43,287 nt of DNA from NCBI GenBank assembly GCA_038248505.1, contig JBBRXJ010000017.1:1-43287 (forward strand), written 5' to 3'. Of the stretch, positions 1 to 7,396 are shown piece after piece. The notes under the pieces are model-generated. The model had not been told where the DNA came from, did not search any database, and saw nothing but the letters and a program-made list of their open reading frames with translations. Source of the stretch: JBBRXJ01 sp038248505. GTDB lineage: Bacteria > Bacteroidota > Bacteroidia > Bacteroidales > JBBRXJ01. Each line of letters starts with the position of its first letter. Position 1 is the stretch's first letter. The translations under genes were made by a program, and so were the position numbers.

Positions 1-148
1 CACATTGAGTTTTTCGCCGCGGCGAAGAAATGCACTTGATGCCTTTGATATAGTAGGCGGCTAATACCTCAGCGTCCTACTTCAGTATTTAACATTGGAA
101 TTACTCTTTGGTGTATCATTATACAGAATAAAATTTATCAATAAAAAA

Positions 149-174
149 AATGCCTAACAAAAATGTTAGGCATT
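149..174 (-). terminator. Rho-independent terminator of the respiratory operon
   Basis: An 11-bp perfect stem (149-159 with 164-174) with a 4-nt loop. Read on the minus strand it is followed by a run of eight T. It lies just past the stop codon of the last gene of the leftward operon (193-5985). Confidence 0.85.
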
Positions 175-192
175 CATATTTAAAAGTATTAT

Positions 193-1011
193 TTATTTCT
201 TTAAAATAACTTTGTATTTATAAACAAATTTTTGGTCGTTTTCTGCTATTTGAATTACATACTCACCATCGGCAAATGCGCCCAAATGTATAGTTTTTGT
301 TCCTATAATAGATTTATCTGTTCTCTCGGAATAAACTTGTTTACCAGCTAATGAATAAACTGAAATGATACATCCATTAACGAATTGCTTAAAATCAATA
401 TTAATAATATTACTAGTAGGACTAGGATAAACAACAATATCTGATAATTTTAATGCTGTATACTCTAATGATGTTAACGATGGCACCCAATCAAGCACGA
501 TAGATCTTACATGTGAATTATTAGTAGTAGGATTATAATTAACCGTACTAGTTGCTTTTCTAAAAGGAACCGAGAATACGGTGTCAACTCCATTTCCACT
601 TGATGTCCATGCAAATTCTACCCAAACTTTATACGTACCATCAGGAACTACATTGCCACTTAAATCGGTAGCATTCCAGCTTGTTGTTAAAGGGGTTAAA
701 TAATTTGCCAAAGTTGCACCAGAAACAGCATCAACTAAACTACTACCAGATTTCGCAGTCCAAGATGCTAAATGATCCCAATTGCCCTTTGAAAAAAGAG
801 CATTTACCAAACGTGTTTTAACGAAATTATTTAAGCTATCCGTTATCCATATCGCTGCTACATGTTTAGTGGTCCAGTTTCCATTAGGACAAACAATATT
901 TGTAGTAAAAGACATTGTTCCTTGTGTCTGTGACGAAACTTCATTTTTCATACCTAAGGATAGCATCATAGATATTATTAGAATACCTATTAAATTAGTT
1001 TTTTTTGTCAT
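193..1011 (-). CDS. T9SS-secreted DUF2271-type protein
   Basis: Secreted protein of 272 aa, last gene of the leftward respiratory operon. Seen: an N-terminal hydrophobic signal peptide (about residues 7-28). The central domain has the DUF2271-like pattern HVAAIWI near residue 50, DAVSGATL near 94 and VPDGTYKVWVE near 122. The C-terminal 80 residues form a T9SS type A sorting domain (VVYPSPTSN near 193, then a beta-rich segment ending YKVILKK). Known: such C-terminal domains direct export through the type IX system, and DUF2271 proteins are periplasmic or secreted proteins of unknown function. Inference: cell-surface or released partner of the cytochromes encoded upstream; the start is 6 nt past the stop of the cytochrome c gene, so co-translation is likely. 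No heme motif or metal site is evident. Confidence 0.85.
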   Translation of the reverse strand: MTKKTNLIGILIISMMLSLGMKNEVSSQTQGTMSFTTNIVCPNGNWTTKHVAAIWITDSLNNFVKTRLVNALFSKGNWDHLASWTAKSGSSLVDAVSGATLANYLTPLTTSWNATDLSGNVVPDGTYKVWVEFAWTSSGNGVDTVFSVPFRKATSTVNYNPTTNNSHVRSIVLDWVPSLTSLEYTALKLSDIVVYPSPTSNIINIDFKQFVNGCIISVYSLAGKQVYSERTDKSIIGTKTIHLGAFADGEYVIQIAENDQKFVYKYKVILKK

Positions 1012-1017
1012 TTTAAA

Positions 1018-1419
1018 TTATTTTTTCATCGTTCTCATAAACGAAACCAAAGCCCAACGATCATCAGTACTTGGAAGTTTTTTGTCATAGGCTGGCATTT
1101 CACCTTTCCCAACGGAGGTTTTATAATAAATATCGCCATCAGTTTGTGCTTGAAAAGCGGCAGAGGAAAAATCACCAGCATTTGTTTTCAAATCACCAGC
1201 TTTGGTACCATCGCCCAAGCCATCTTTACCATGGCATGATTTGCAATGCAAAGCCCACAATGCTTTACCAGCAGCTGCATCGGGATTAGCATTTTTCATT
1301 GCTTTATCCTTTGCAGGAACAACCCAATCTTTGTTTTGCTCTACAACAAAAGATAACATTGTTGTAATCAAAACAATTGACATAACAGGTAATACTACAC
1401 TTTTCATAATTTTTTTCAT
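1018..1419 (-). CDS. Monoheme class I cytochrome c
   Basis: Small exported cytochrome c, 133 aa. It has an N-terminal hydrophobic signal or anchor (about residues 7-26) followed by a typical class I fold of about 90 residues. The heme site is CKSCH (about residues 59-63), in the pattern ALHCKSCHGKDGLGDG, and the likely distal Met is in GKGEMPAYD (about 104-112). The C-terminal helix (RWALVSFMRTM) is typical. It would shuttle electrons in the periplasm between the quinone-linked NrfD/Fe-S module encoded upstream and the multiheme proteins encoded next door. It lies 30 nt after the Ig-like membrane protein gene and 6 nt before the DUF2271 gene, within the operon. Confidence 0.92.
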   Translation of the reverse strand: MKKIMKSVVLPVMSIVLITTMLSFVVEQNKDWVVPAKDKAMKNANPDAAAGKALWALHCKSCHGKDGLGDGTKAGDLKTNAGDFSSAAFQAQTDGDIYYKTSVGKGEMPAYDKKLPSTDDRWALVSFMRTMKK

Positions 1420-1449
1420 ACGCTTTTATTTTTAATTTATAATCATTTA

Positions 1450-2307
1450 CTATTTATTCTCCAAATCTTTTGACTTTGCAATTTTTGCTACTTTAGATAT
1501 AGCTAAAAAGAAATTCACCCAAATACCTATTAATAAAATACAAGTAACCCAGATCATCCATAAGGGCGCTTCAGCTGACCAAAGACTCCGCTGGTGTTTT
1601 AATGTATGATGATATAACGTAGTTCCCCATGGCTTTGTTACTGCACATTCAATATTCCCATAATCATCTGACTCTTCAAGTTTTGCAATTACGACAAGAT
1701 TCCCAAGGCTATCACCAGGTATATCAGACGGAAATTCTATACTAATAGTTCCATCTGTATCGGTTTCGCCGCTGCCTACCAGTAACATCCCAACCATACG
1801 CTTTACATAAATATTGATAGTAGCAGCCTCAATGGGTATAGTGTCAGTAAGGAGTATAATTTTAGCGGTTTTTACAGAATCTACTTCTTCTAAAAACATA
1901 GTTAAATAAGCTTCTTTAATAGCTAAATCTTTTAAAATTTCATTTAGTGAATCATTGCCATTAAAACGCGCAAAAAATGTAATGTATTTCTCATCATTAA
2001 AAAAAAATTTATAATCTTTCGAAATAAAAACTGTTGCTACTCCCTTTTCATCTGTAACAAAACTGCCAATAAGTATTTCGGATGTATCTGATTGTACCAA
2101 AAAGGAAATAGGCGCTCCTGCAATTGTAACAAGGCGTCCACCAATACGTGAATTTAACTTTGCTCTTAATTGTTTTGTTCCGTCATTAAGCTTAAAATAT
2201 TCGAAACGGAGCATTGAATTTGATTTCTCTGCCCGAAGCGTATTGGTTGCTATAATTATCAGAAATAGAAAAAATAGCTTTCCGAAAATATTTTTATTAT
2301 GTCTCAT
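1450..2307 (-). CDS. Unrecognised exported protein with C-terminal membrane anchor
   Basis: I do not recognise a named family for this 285-aa protein. Visible: an N-terminal signal peptide (about residues 8-26), two beta-rich, probably Ig-like repeats (about 30-125 and 130-220; each contains a TDEKG or TDTDG turn followed by a beta strand), and one strong transmembrane helix near the C terminus (about 250-272, WMIWVTCILLIGIWVNFFLA) with a short basic tail. Expected topology is a periplasmic body anchored by the C-terminal helix. It lies between the NrfD and cytochrome c genes with short gaps (33 and 30 nt), so it is probably a structural subunit or docking protein of the complex. No cysteine pair or heme site is present. 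Confidence 0.8.
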   Translation of the reverse strand: MRHNKNIFGKLFFLFLIIIATNTLRAEKSNSMLRFEYFKLNDGTKQLRAKLNSRIGGRLVTIAGAPISFLVQSDTSEILIGSFVTDEKGVATVFISKDYKFFFNDEKYITFFARFNGNDSLNEILKDLAIKEAYLTMFLEEVDSVKTAKIILLTDTIPIEAATINIYVKRMVGMLLVGSGETDTDGTISIEFPSDIPGDSLGNLVVIAKLEESDDYGNIECAVTKPWGTTLYHHTLKHQRSLWSAEAPLWMIWVTCILLIGIWVNFFLAISKVAKIAKSKDLENK

Positions 2308-2340
2308 CTAAATAGTATTTTATTTAATGCGCTGCTAAAT

Positions 2341-3681
2341 TTATTTATTATTGATTGATCTCGTTTTAAAGAAAAATCTAAAAGGTTTGTGATCTTCTTC
2401 TAATTCAGAAACAGAGATAATTGGAACAAACTTCGACATCACAACAAAGAATAATACAAATGCTGCAAAACCACCTATGGTAACAATCCACTCAACAAAA
2501 GAGGCTGAGTAATGCATAAAACCTTCTCGCATATCTTGTGTGGGAACGTAGGTTGTTTCTAACGTAGGAACAATGATCAAATATCGTTTTAGCCAAAATC
2601 CAATTATAATAGCGATGGAAGAGATGAATATGGTCTTTTCTGATCTAAAAAAGGGTAATCCAATAAAGAACAATGGAATCACTGTTGTACATATAACAGT
2701 AATTGCGGTCAACCATCCATACTCTTTTAAACTTCCAAGCTTATGTAATAATTCAGCTGTAATTAAATCTTGATTATACCACATTGTTATATAATCGCTA
2801 AATGAGAAATAGCCATAAAGTAACGAGAACATTACAATCAAAAAACCTAAAATATTAAAATGATCATTGGTAATATATTTATACAAATTATGAGTCTTTC
2901 TATAAATATACAATATGATTGTAACCAATGCTAAACCTGAATAAACTGCTGTTAAAACAAAATAGGGAGCCATAAGACTGCTATGCCAGCCCGCACGTTG
3001 GTTCATACCAAATAACCATGCCGCTAAAGAATACGCAATAATGGCTGTAGGTATAATAATGGCTGCTAAAATATTTAATGCACTATTCAGATTTTTTTCT
3101 TGTTCGGGGCTGCCTTTGTAGTTAAGCGCCAAAAAGCTATACAGCTTCTTATGCAATGGCGAGACTTTTAGATCGGCATAATCTCGTAAACGTGCAAAAT
3201 CTTTGATGTGCGTTAGATATAAATAAGCAAGACATAAAAACAAATCGGTCATAATCGCAATAAAATCCCATATCATTGGCGACTGCAATCGAGCAAAAGT
3301 AATTAAATGATAAGCTCTGTCAATACGACCAGTACAAAGCAAAACATAAATTGGTCCAATAATAAGAGAAATAACAGCGGTCATCTCTAATATTCGAATC
3401 ATCGGTTTTCCCCATTTGATTTGTGCCAATTGAAATATCGATGAAATTATAGCAGCAGCGTATGAGAAGCCGAGAACGAAAATAAAATTCACCTCATAAA
3501 CGCCCCACACAACATTATCATTCATACCCGTAATATACTGACCTTTCACAATCTGAAATCCAGCTGCAATAAGCGCAATAAGAACAAGTGCTGATAAACC
3601 AATAACATACATCCACCATTTTTTTGATGGCTTTTCAAGATATACTACAAAATCTTTTAAAGTGTTACTACTGTTTTCCAT
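2341..3681 (-). CDS. NrfD/PsrC-family quinone-reactive membrane subunit
   Basis: Polytopic inner-membrane protein of 446 aa with about 9-10 hydrophobic helices (first at about residues 22-45, last about 400-420). The N-terminal part (YITGMNDNVVWGVYEVNF, about 49-66) and the following RILEMTA segment match the NrfD / ActC / HybB family, which carries the quinone site but no cofactor and pairs with a periplasmic four-cluster Fe-S protein. Here that partner is the gene directly upstream, overlapping by 14 nt (3668-3681), which implies translational coupling. Role inferred: exchange of electrons between menaquinone and the Fe-S subunit. The direction of flow cannot be read from sequence. The symbol nrfD is not assigned because no NrfA-type nitrite reductase is present. 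Confidence 0.9.
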   Translation of the reverse strand: MENSSNTLKDFVVYLEKPSKKWWMYVIGLSALVLIALIAAGFQIVKGQYITGMNDNVVWGVYEVNFIFVLGFSYAAAIISSIFQLAQIKWGKPMIRILEMTAVISLIIGPIYVLLCTGRIDRAYHLITFARLQSPMIWDFIAIMTDLFLCLAYLYLTHIKDFARLRDYADLKVSPLHKKLYSFLALNYKGSPEQEKNLNSALNILAAIIIPTAIIAYSLAAWLFGMNQRAGWHSSLMAPYFVLTAVYSGLALVTIILYIYRKTHNLYKYITNDHFNILGFLIVMFSLLYGYFSFSDYITMWYNQDLITAELLHKLGSLKEYGWLTAITVICTTVIPLFFIGLPFFRSEKTIFISSIAIIIGFWLKRYLIIVPTLETTYVPTQDMREGFMHYSASFVEWIVTIGGFAAFVLFFVVMSKFVPIISVSELEEDHKPFRFFFKTRSINNK

Positions 3682-4645
3682 TTTTTGAATCTGGTTTTAG
3701 TATATTATTATATCTCGCTTTTTCTTCCTCTGTTAAACCTTCTAGCCCAGCTTTAAAATCATCCGGATCATGTGAGGCTGGTAAATAATAAACGTTAGGA
3801 TTGGTACCAAGTCCCTCCAAATATCTATAACCAGCCCGTATGGCTATGGTCTGTCTAAATCGCAATGTCTCTTCCCCATTAGTAACAGTATCTTCATTGG
3901 CATCACCAAAATAAATTACTCCCATAGGACAACCCTCTGCACAATGAGGTAACTGACCATTTCTACTTCTATCAGGGCAAAAATCGCACTTACTCGCCAC
4001 ACCAACTTGGCCTGGCACTCCCGTTTCTGGTGAGTACTCCGGATTACGATTACTATAGGATTCCTTATCTTTCCAATTGAAAATTCGTACTGAATACGGA
4101 CAGGCAGATATACAAAACTTACAGCCAATACAACGGTCGGCATCAATTAAAACACAACCATCATCGCGTTTAAATGTTGCACCTACTGGGCATACCTTTA
4201 CACAAGAAGGACTATCACAATGATAACATGGTTTAGGGAACCAGTATGGGTTACGCTCTTTCTGATCTTGCATCAGGTGAACCTTTATCCATTCTTGATC
4301 AGGAGATAAATCATGGCCTCTCTGGCAAGCGGTAATACATTTACGTGCATTTTGACATTTTGCCAAATCAATAACCATAACAAACTTTCGGCCAGGAATA
4401 CCTTTTCTGGCAGCAGCACCACGAGCAGGATCTAAATTAACAGGAATCTTTAATTCCGATTTTTTTACTTCTACCAATTTCCCATCGGGAGTAAGTAGGC
4501 GGACGGTTTCCTCATCTCCATCATTTGCTGAAGGGCTCGAAATCGCAGCGCTCAAACCCATTGCACCACCCACTGCTCCGCCAATTAACAAGCCTTTTCG
4601 AAGAAAACTTCTGCGGCTGTTATTCGCTTTATCATTTTTACTCAT
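3668..4645 (-). CDS. Tat-exported four-cluster ferredoxin-type Fe-S subunit
   Basis: Periplasmic electron-transfer subunit of 325 aa, DmsB/PsrB/ActB type. The N terminus has a twin-arginine signal (SRRSFLRK, about residues 10-17, then a Gly/Ala-rich hydrophobic stretch). Cluster sites in order: site I CQNARKCITAC (about 97-107), site II CYHCDSPSCVKVCP (about 139-152), site III CIGCKFCISACP (about 172-183), site IV CDFC then CAEGCP (about 220-240). Sites II-IV have four cysteines each. Site I has only three: the position of the second ligand is Ala, so it may carry a [3Fe-4S] cluster or use a non-Cys ligand. The gene overlaps the NrfD-type gene by 14 nt. A tatA gene is in this window at 23.4 kb. 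Confidence 0.92.
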   Translation of the reverse strand: MSKNDKANNSRRSFLRKGLLIGGAVGGAMGLSAAISSPSANDGDEETVRLLTPDGKLVEVKKSELKIPVNLDPARGAAARKGIPGRKFVMVIDLAKCQNARKCITACQRGHDLSPDQEWIKVHLMQDQKERNPYWFPKPCYHCDSPSCVKVCPVGATFKRDDGCVLIDADRCIGCKFCISACPYSVRIFNWKDKESYSNRNPEYSPETGVPGQVGVASKCDFCPDRSRNGQLPHCAEGCPMGVIYFGDANEDTVTNGEETLRFRQTIAIRAGYRYLEGLGTNPNVYYLPASHDPDDFKAGLEGLTEEEKARYNNILKPDSKNGKQ

Positions 4646-4676
4646 GGTAAATAGTATTATTTGATTTTCTTATTTC

Positions 4677-5579
4677 TTAAAAATTCCACTTACGTGTCAT
4701 ATTAAAACCAAGCATTACGGCGCCCTTTGTAAAATCGTTGGTGTTATACATTACGTTATGCTGATTGAGTATGGAACCATAAGAGGACACAAAAATCTGA
4801 AAAGCATGTGACGAGGTTGATACTTCTAAGCCTATACCTGCATTGGGTTTAGATGCATTTGGATTGTCAGTAAAATTCATTAAAGGCTGCTGATATTCAA
4901 AGATAATTGCTGACTGAGGTGAGATTTTTACACGACCAGCCAATGATGCAACCACATTATCATTATTGAATGCTGAGTCAATAGAATTAAAATGTACATA
5001 TCCCCCTGATGCTTGAAGCGTAAGTATATTATTAAACTTACGAGATATCATGATTTGATTAAAATAAGATAATCGAGATGCAAATACATAATTTGCTCCA
5101 AAATTGGTTTCATTGCTCGCATCTATTACCGCATTGCCATAGTAGGCAATAGTTATAGGGATGCGTCCTGATTTGGTCTGTTGTAATAAGATATACTTCC
5201 ACTGTAAATCTTGCAATTTACTATTCTTAGTTGTTCCAATACCAACCATAAGTTTATTTGTAATACTATAATTCAATCCCAACTGAATATTTGATGGCGC
5301 ATAAATACCATATAAATCGGTAATACCATTATCCATTGTACCAAAACGATGATCAATTATTAATTCTAAAGTTTTTGCGGAATTTACCACTGTTGTTTGA
5401 TTGTCAATTAACAATCCGCATTCAAAAGGTAAACGTACTGGTTTATCAACGGGCTTCTGAACAACTTCTTCGGTTGGCTGATCCGCTACAACAGAATCGT
5501 TTGTTGCTTCTTGCCCATTTGATTTTAGATTCAAAAATAATAATCCTATTAAAATTAGAGAGCTTGCTACAATTTTCAT
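4677..5579 (-). CDS. DUF5777 family outer-membrane beta-barrel protein
   Basis: Predicted outer-membrane barrel of 300 aa. There is a signal peptide (about residues 3-22), a short acidic/Pro-rich linker (about 25-48), then alternating amphipathic strands to a C-terminal Phe (RKWNF), the usual barrel-insertion signal. The pattern LELIIDHRFG (about 71-80) followed by DLYGIYAPSNIQLGLNYSIT matches DUF5777 as I know it. Family members are often found near cytochrome genes, but no function has been established. Position second in the operon, between a heme lipoprotein and the Fe-S subunit, suggests it helps place or wire electron carriers at the outer membrane. It is too small to resemble an MtrB-type sheath barrel. 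Confidence 0.8.
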   Translation of the reverse strand: MKIVASSLILIGLLFLNLKSNGQEATNDSVVADQPTEEVVQKPVDKPVRLPFECGLLIDNQTTVVNSAKTLELIIDHRFGTMDNGITDLYGIYAPSNIQLGLNYSITNKLMVGIGTTKNSKLQDLQWKYILLQQTKSGRIPITIAYYGNAVIDASNETNFGANYVFASRLSYFNQIMISRKFNNILTLQASGGYVHFNSIDSAFNNDNVVASLAGRVKISPQSAIIFEYQQPLMNFTDNPNASKPNAGIGLEVSTSSHAFQIFVSSYGSILNQHNVMYNTNDFTKGAVMLGFNMTRKWNF

Positions 5580-5616
5580 TGTTTTGTTCTTTATGTGTTT
5601 GTTAATTTTTTACCGT

Positions 5617-5985
5617 TTAATTATCTAATGCACCTTGTTCAACCCATCGTGTAATTAGGTCAAGTTCTGATTTATTAACATACGAACTCATACTCCCGCC
5701 TGTAGTTAATTTCTCAATCAAAATGCTAGATTTGGGAGACTTAGTATCAATAAAACCATTATCCATTAGTTCTAAATAAGAATCGTCAACTACTAACACC
5801 GGACTAATTCCGCCTGTTGAGTGACACCCCCCACTTATACAACTTTTTGTAAAATTTGGCTGCACCTCATTTTTATAACTTACGTTTCCGCTACCCTGTA
5901 AAAGAGCTATCTTTTCATAGCGACATGCACTTAGAATGAATAGGACAAACAGAAGGACAAATTTTAAACGGTTAATTTTGCGCAT
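5617..5985 (-). CDS. Monoheme lipoprotein with CX4CH heme motif
   Basis: First gene of the leftward seven-gene operon, 122 aa. The signal peptide ends in a lipobox (LFILSAC), so the mature protein starts CRYEKIALLQ and is lipid-anchored. The heme-binding site is CISGGCH (about residues 50-56), that is CX4CH instead of CXXCH; this spacing occurs in a family of small Bacteroidota cytochrome-like proteins with the context KNEVQP...C....CH. The C terminus (LDLITRWVEQGALDN) has the closing helix typical of that family. The mature N terminus CRY(E)KI is nearly the same as that of the octaheme lipoprotein at 8731 (CRYDKI). Inference: surface or periplasm-facing electron carrier of the outer membrane. 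Confidence 0.85.
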   Translation of the reverse strand: MRKINRLKFVLLFVLFILSACRYEKIALLQGSGNVSYKNEVQPNFTKSCISGGCHSTGGISPVLVVDDSYLELMDNGFIDTKSPKSSILIEKLTTGGSMSSYVNKSELDLITRWVEQGALDN

Positions 5986-6115
5986 ATTTTTTTTGTAATT
6001 AATAATCTAAATATAACAACTACATGTATAACAACACTTAATCAACAAAAAATGAATCATAATCGTATGCAATTTAGTAAAAGCATTTGTAAGCCATAAT
6101 TTACTTTATTGTTAA

Positions 6116-6136
6116 ATATCGAAACTATAACGATAT
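6116..6136. promoter_or_regulatory. Candidate operator dyad in the divergent control region
   Basis: ATATCG, nine bases, CGATAT: a perfect 6+6 bp dyad between the divergent heme-lipoprotein operon and the crp/fnr gene, about 30 bp upstream of the -7 box at 6165. The position suits a Crp/Fnr-type operator, but the sequence is not the classical TTGAT-N4-ATCAA or TGTGA-N6-TCACA site. Confidence 0.3.
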
Positions 6137-6164
6137 ATATCTGATTATATACGTGCTTTTAATG

Positions 6165-6172
6165 TATTTTTG
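6165..6172 (+). promoter_or_regulatory. Bacteroidota -7 promoter box for the crp/fnr-type gene
   Basis: TATTTTTG matches TAnnTTTG exactly. It predicts transcription starting near 6179, which rules against the GTG at 6153 as the true start of the downstream gene and favours the ATG at 6195 or 6228. No clear -33 TTTG was seen. Confidence 0.45.
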
Positions 6173-6227
6173 TCTAACATTTGCAGACAATGTCATGCTA
6201 AACATTCATACGCTTGATAACAATAAT

Positions 6228-6923
6228 ATGACCAAGTTCTCCAAAACAAAACATTGTGCTCAGTGCAACAAAAAAGATTCGATATTCAATCTGTTAAACA
6301 ATAGTGAATTAGAGCTTATAAACGAGAATAGACTTGAAGTCAATTACAATACAGATGAAATAATTTTCAAGCAAGGAACTACCCTAACACATTTCCTTTC
6401 TCTCAACACAGGTCTTGCAAAAATTTATGTTGAGGGATATAATAAACGTAATCTGATTTTAGGGTTTCTTAAACCAGGTGAATTCTTGTGCGGACCTGGG
6501 GCGTTTACAGACAAGCGTCATCATTATTGTATATCAGCATTAGCACCCTCATCAGCATGTTTAATTGATATTGATGTGATGTACAAAGTTTTTGAGCAAA
6601 ATAATACCTTCGCATTAGCCTATATTAATCATTTAAGCAAACAAAAGATTTATGAAATTGAGAATATCGTAAATCTTACCCAAAAACAAATGCACGGAAG
6701 AATTGCAAACGCCTTATTATACTTACATACAGAAATATACAAAAGAGAAGATAGTGTAGTGAGTATATCCAGACAAGACTTAGCTGAATTTACAGGCATG
6801 AACAAAGACAGTGCAGGCAGAATACTGAAGGAATTTTATGCAGGAAAAATTATAGACATCAATAAAAACGAGATTCAAATACTTAACATACATCTTCTTA
6901 AACAGATTGCTCTTTTCGGCTAG
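6228..6923 (+). CDS. Crp/Fnr family transcriptional regulator
   Basis: Regulator of 231 aa if started at the ATG at 6228; the frame is open back to 6153, and an in-frame ATG at 6195 is also possible. The N terminus has a CxxC pair (HCAQC), then a cyclic-nucleotide-type beta-roll (EIIFKQGTTLTHFL...GLAKIYVEG...FLCGPGAF), a dimerisation helix, and a C-terminal winged helix (SRQDLAEFTGMNKDSAGRILKEF). Additional cysteines in the sensor domain (FLCGPG, HYCIS, SACLID) leave room for a redox or Fe-S sensing mode, which is inference. It is divergent from the seven-gene operon and next to the multiheme genes, so it is the obvious candidate regulator of the island. Its 3' end overlaps the convergent two-CW gene by 26 bp. 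Confidence 0.9.
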   Translation: MTKFSKTKHCAQCNKKDSIFNLLNNSELELINENRLEVNYNTDEIIFKQGTTLTHFLSLNTGLAKIYVEGYNKRNLILGFLKPGEFLCGPGAFTDKRHHYCISALAPSSACLIDIDVMYKVFEQNNTFALAYINHLSKQKIYEIENIVNLTQKQMHGRIANALLYLHTEIYKREDSVVSISRQDLAEFTGMNKDSAGRILKEFYAGKIIDINKNEIQILNIHLLKQIALFG

Positions 6924-7254
6924 ACTTCTTATCCTCATGAAGTACTGGAAGTATCATCTTAAATTTAGCACCTTCTTCCTTTTTTACCATTTTAAAGAAT
7001 TCACAGGTCAAGCAAGAGCATAATTCTTCAATACGAATACCCGTTAAACGCTCTTTATAACGAATTGTAACACGTTCCTGACACATAGTACCCGCTACGC
7101 CCCAGCATATTCGACCAAACCCTATACCTCTATTTAAGGAGTCTGTTTGCTGACTAACGGCAGCAGAGCATACTCCTTTAAGCTTGGCTTGTTCTCCACC
7201 GGGCTCAAACCCACACTTCGCATAATCCCAACAATTTAGCTTTTTTTTCATCAT
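6898..7254 (-). CDS. Two-CW domain protein (cysteine-rich)
   Basis: Protein of 118 aa with the two-CW pattern: NCWDYAKCG (Cys 8 and 14), GVCSAA (29), GRICWGVAGTMC (50 and 58) and ELCSCLTCEFF (79, 81, 84), followed by EEGAKF. Eight cysteines with conserved spacing suggest a metal or Fe-S centre, although the function of this domain is not established; it occurs alone or fused to sensory proteins. There is no signal peptide, so it is cytoplasmic. It is convergent with, and overlaps by 26 bp, the Crp/Fnr-type gene. Inference: redox-sensing or maturation accessory of the respiratory island. ATG at 7251 (next codon) is an equally good start. Confidence 0.8.
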   Translation of the reverse strand: MMKKKLNCWDYAKCGFEPGGEQAKLKGVCSAAVSQQTDSLNRGIGFGRICWGVAGTMCQERVTIRYKERLTGIRIEELCSCLTCEFFKMVKKEEGAKFKMILPVLHEDKKSSRKEQSV

Positions 7255-7339
7255 AGTAAAATAAATGGTGGCTATACAACCACGCAGTTTGCATTAATAT
7301 TTTGTAAAATTAGCTGTTTCGTATCTCAAACAAACGTTT

Positions 7340-7388
7340 TAAAACAAAAAAACCGCATCAATTATATTGATGCGGTTTTTTTGTTTTA
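7340..7388 (-). terminator. Long perfect hairpin terminator after the hexaheme gene
   Basis: A 23-bp perfect inverted repeat (7340-7362 and 7366-7388) with a 3-nt loop: a GC-containing core CCGCATCAAT flanked by an A-run and a T-run. It begins 9 nt past the stop codon of the hexaheme cytochrome gene; the symmetric A/T runs make it work on either strand. Confidence 0.88.
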
Positions 7389-7396
7389 GGAATGAA

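Noticed and set aside
2..64. Possible C-terminal tail of a rightward gene at the left edge (open frame ending in TAA at 62-64).
   Set aside because: Only about 20 codons are visible, another frame is open nearly as long, and the stretch contains a CCGCGG palindrome like the intergenic repeats. No protein family can be recognised.
4677..5579. DUF5777 barrel plus cytochromes as an MtrCAB-type porin-cytochrome conduit.
   Set aside because: The barrel is about 300 aa, far smaller than MtrB, and no MtrA-like decaheme is encoded. A conduit of another kind remains possible.
6153..6227. Earlier starts (GTG 6153, ATG 6195) for the Crp/Fnr-type gene.
   Set aside because: The 6153 start lies upstream of the -7 box (6165-6172), so it would not be in the transcript. 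The ATG at 6195 cannot be excluded; 6228 fits the family length better.
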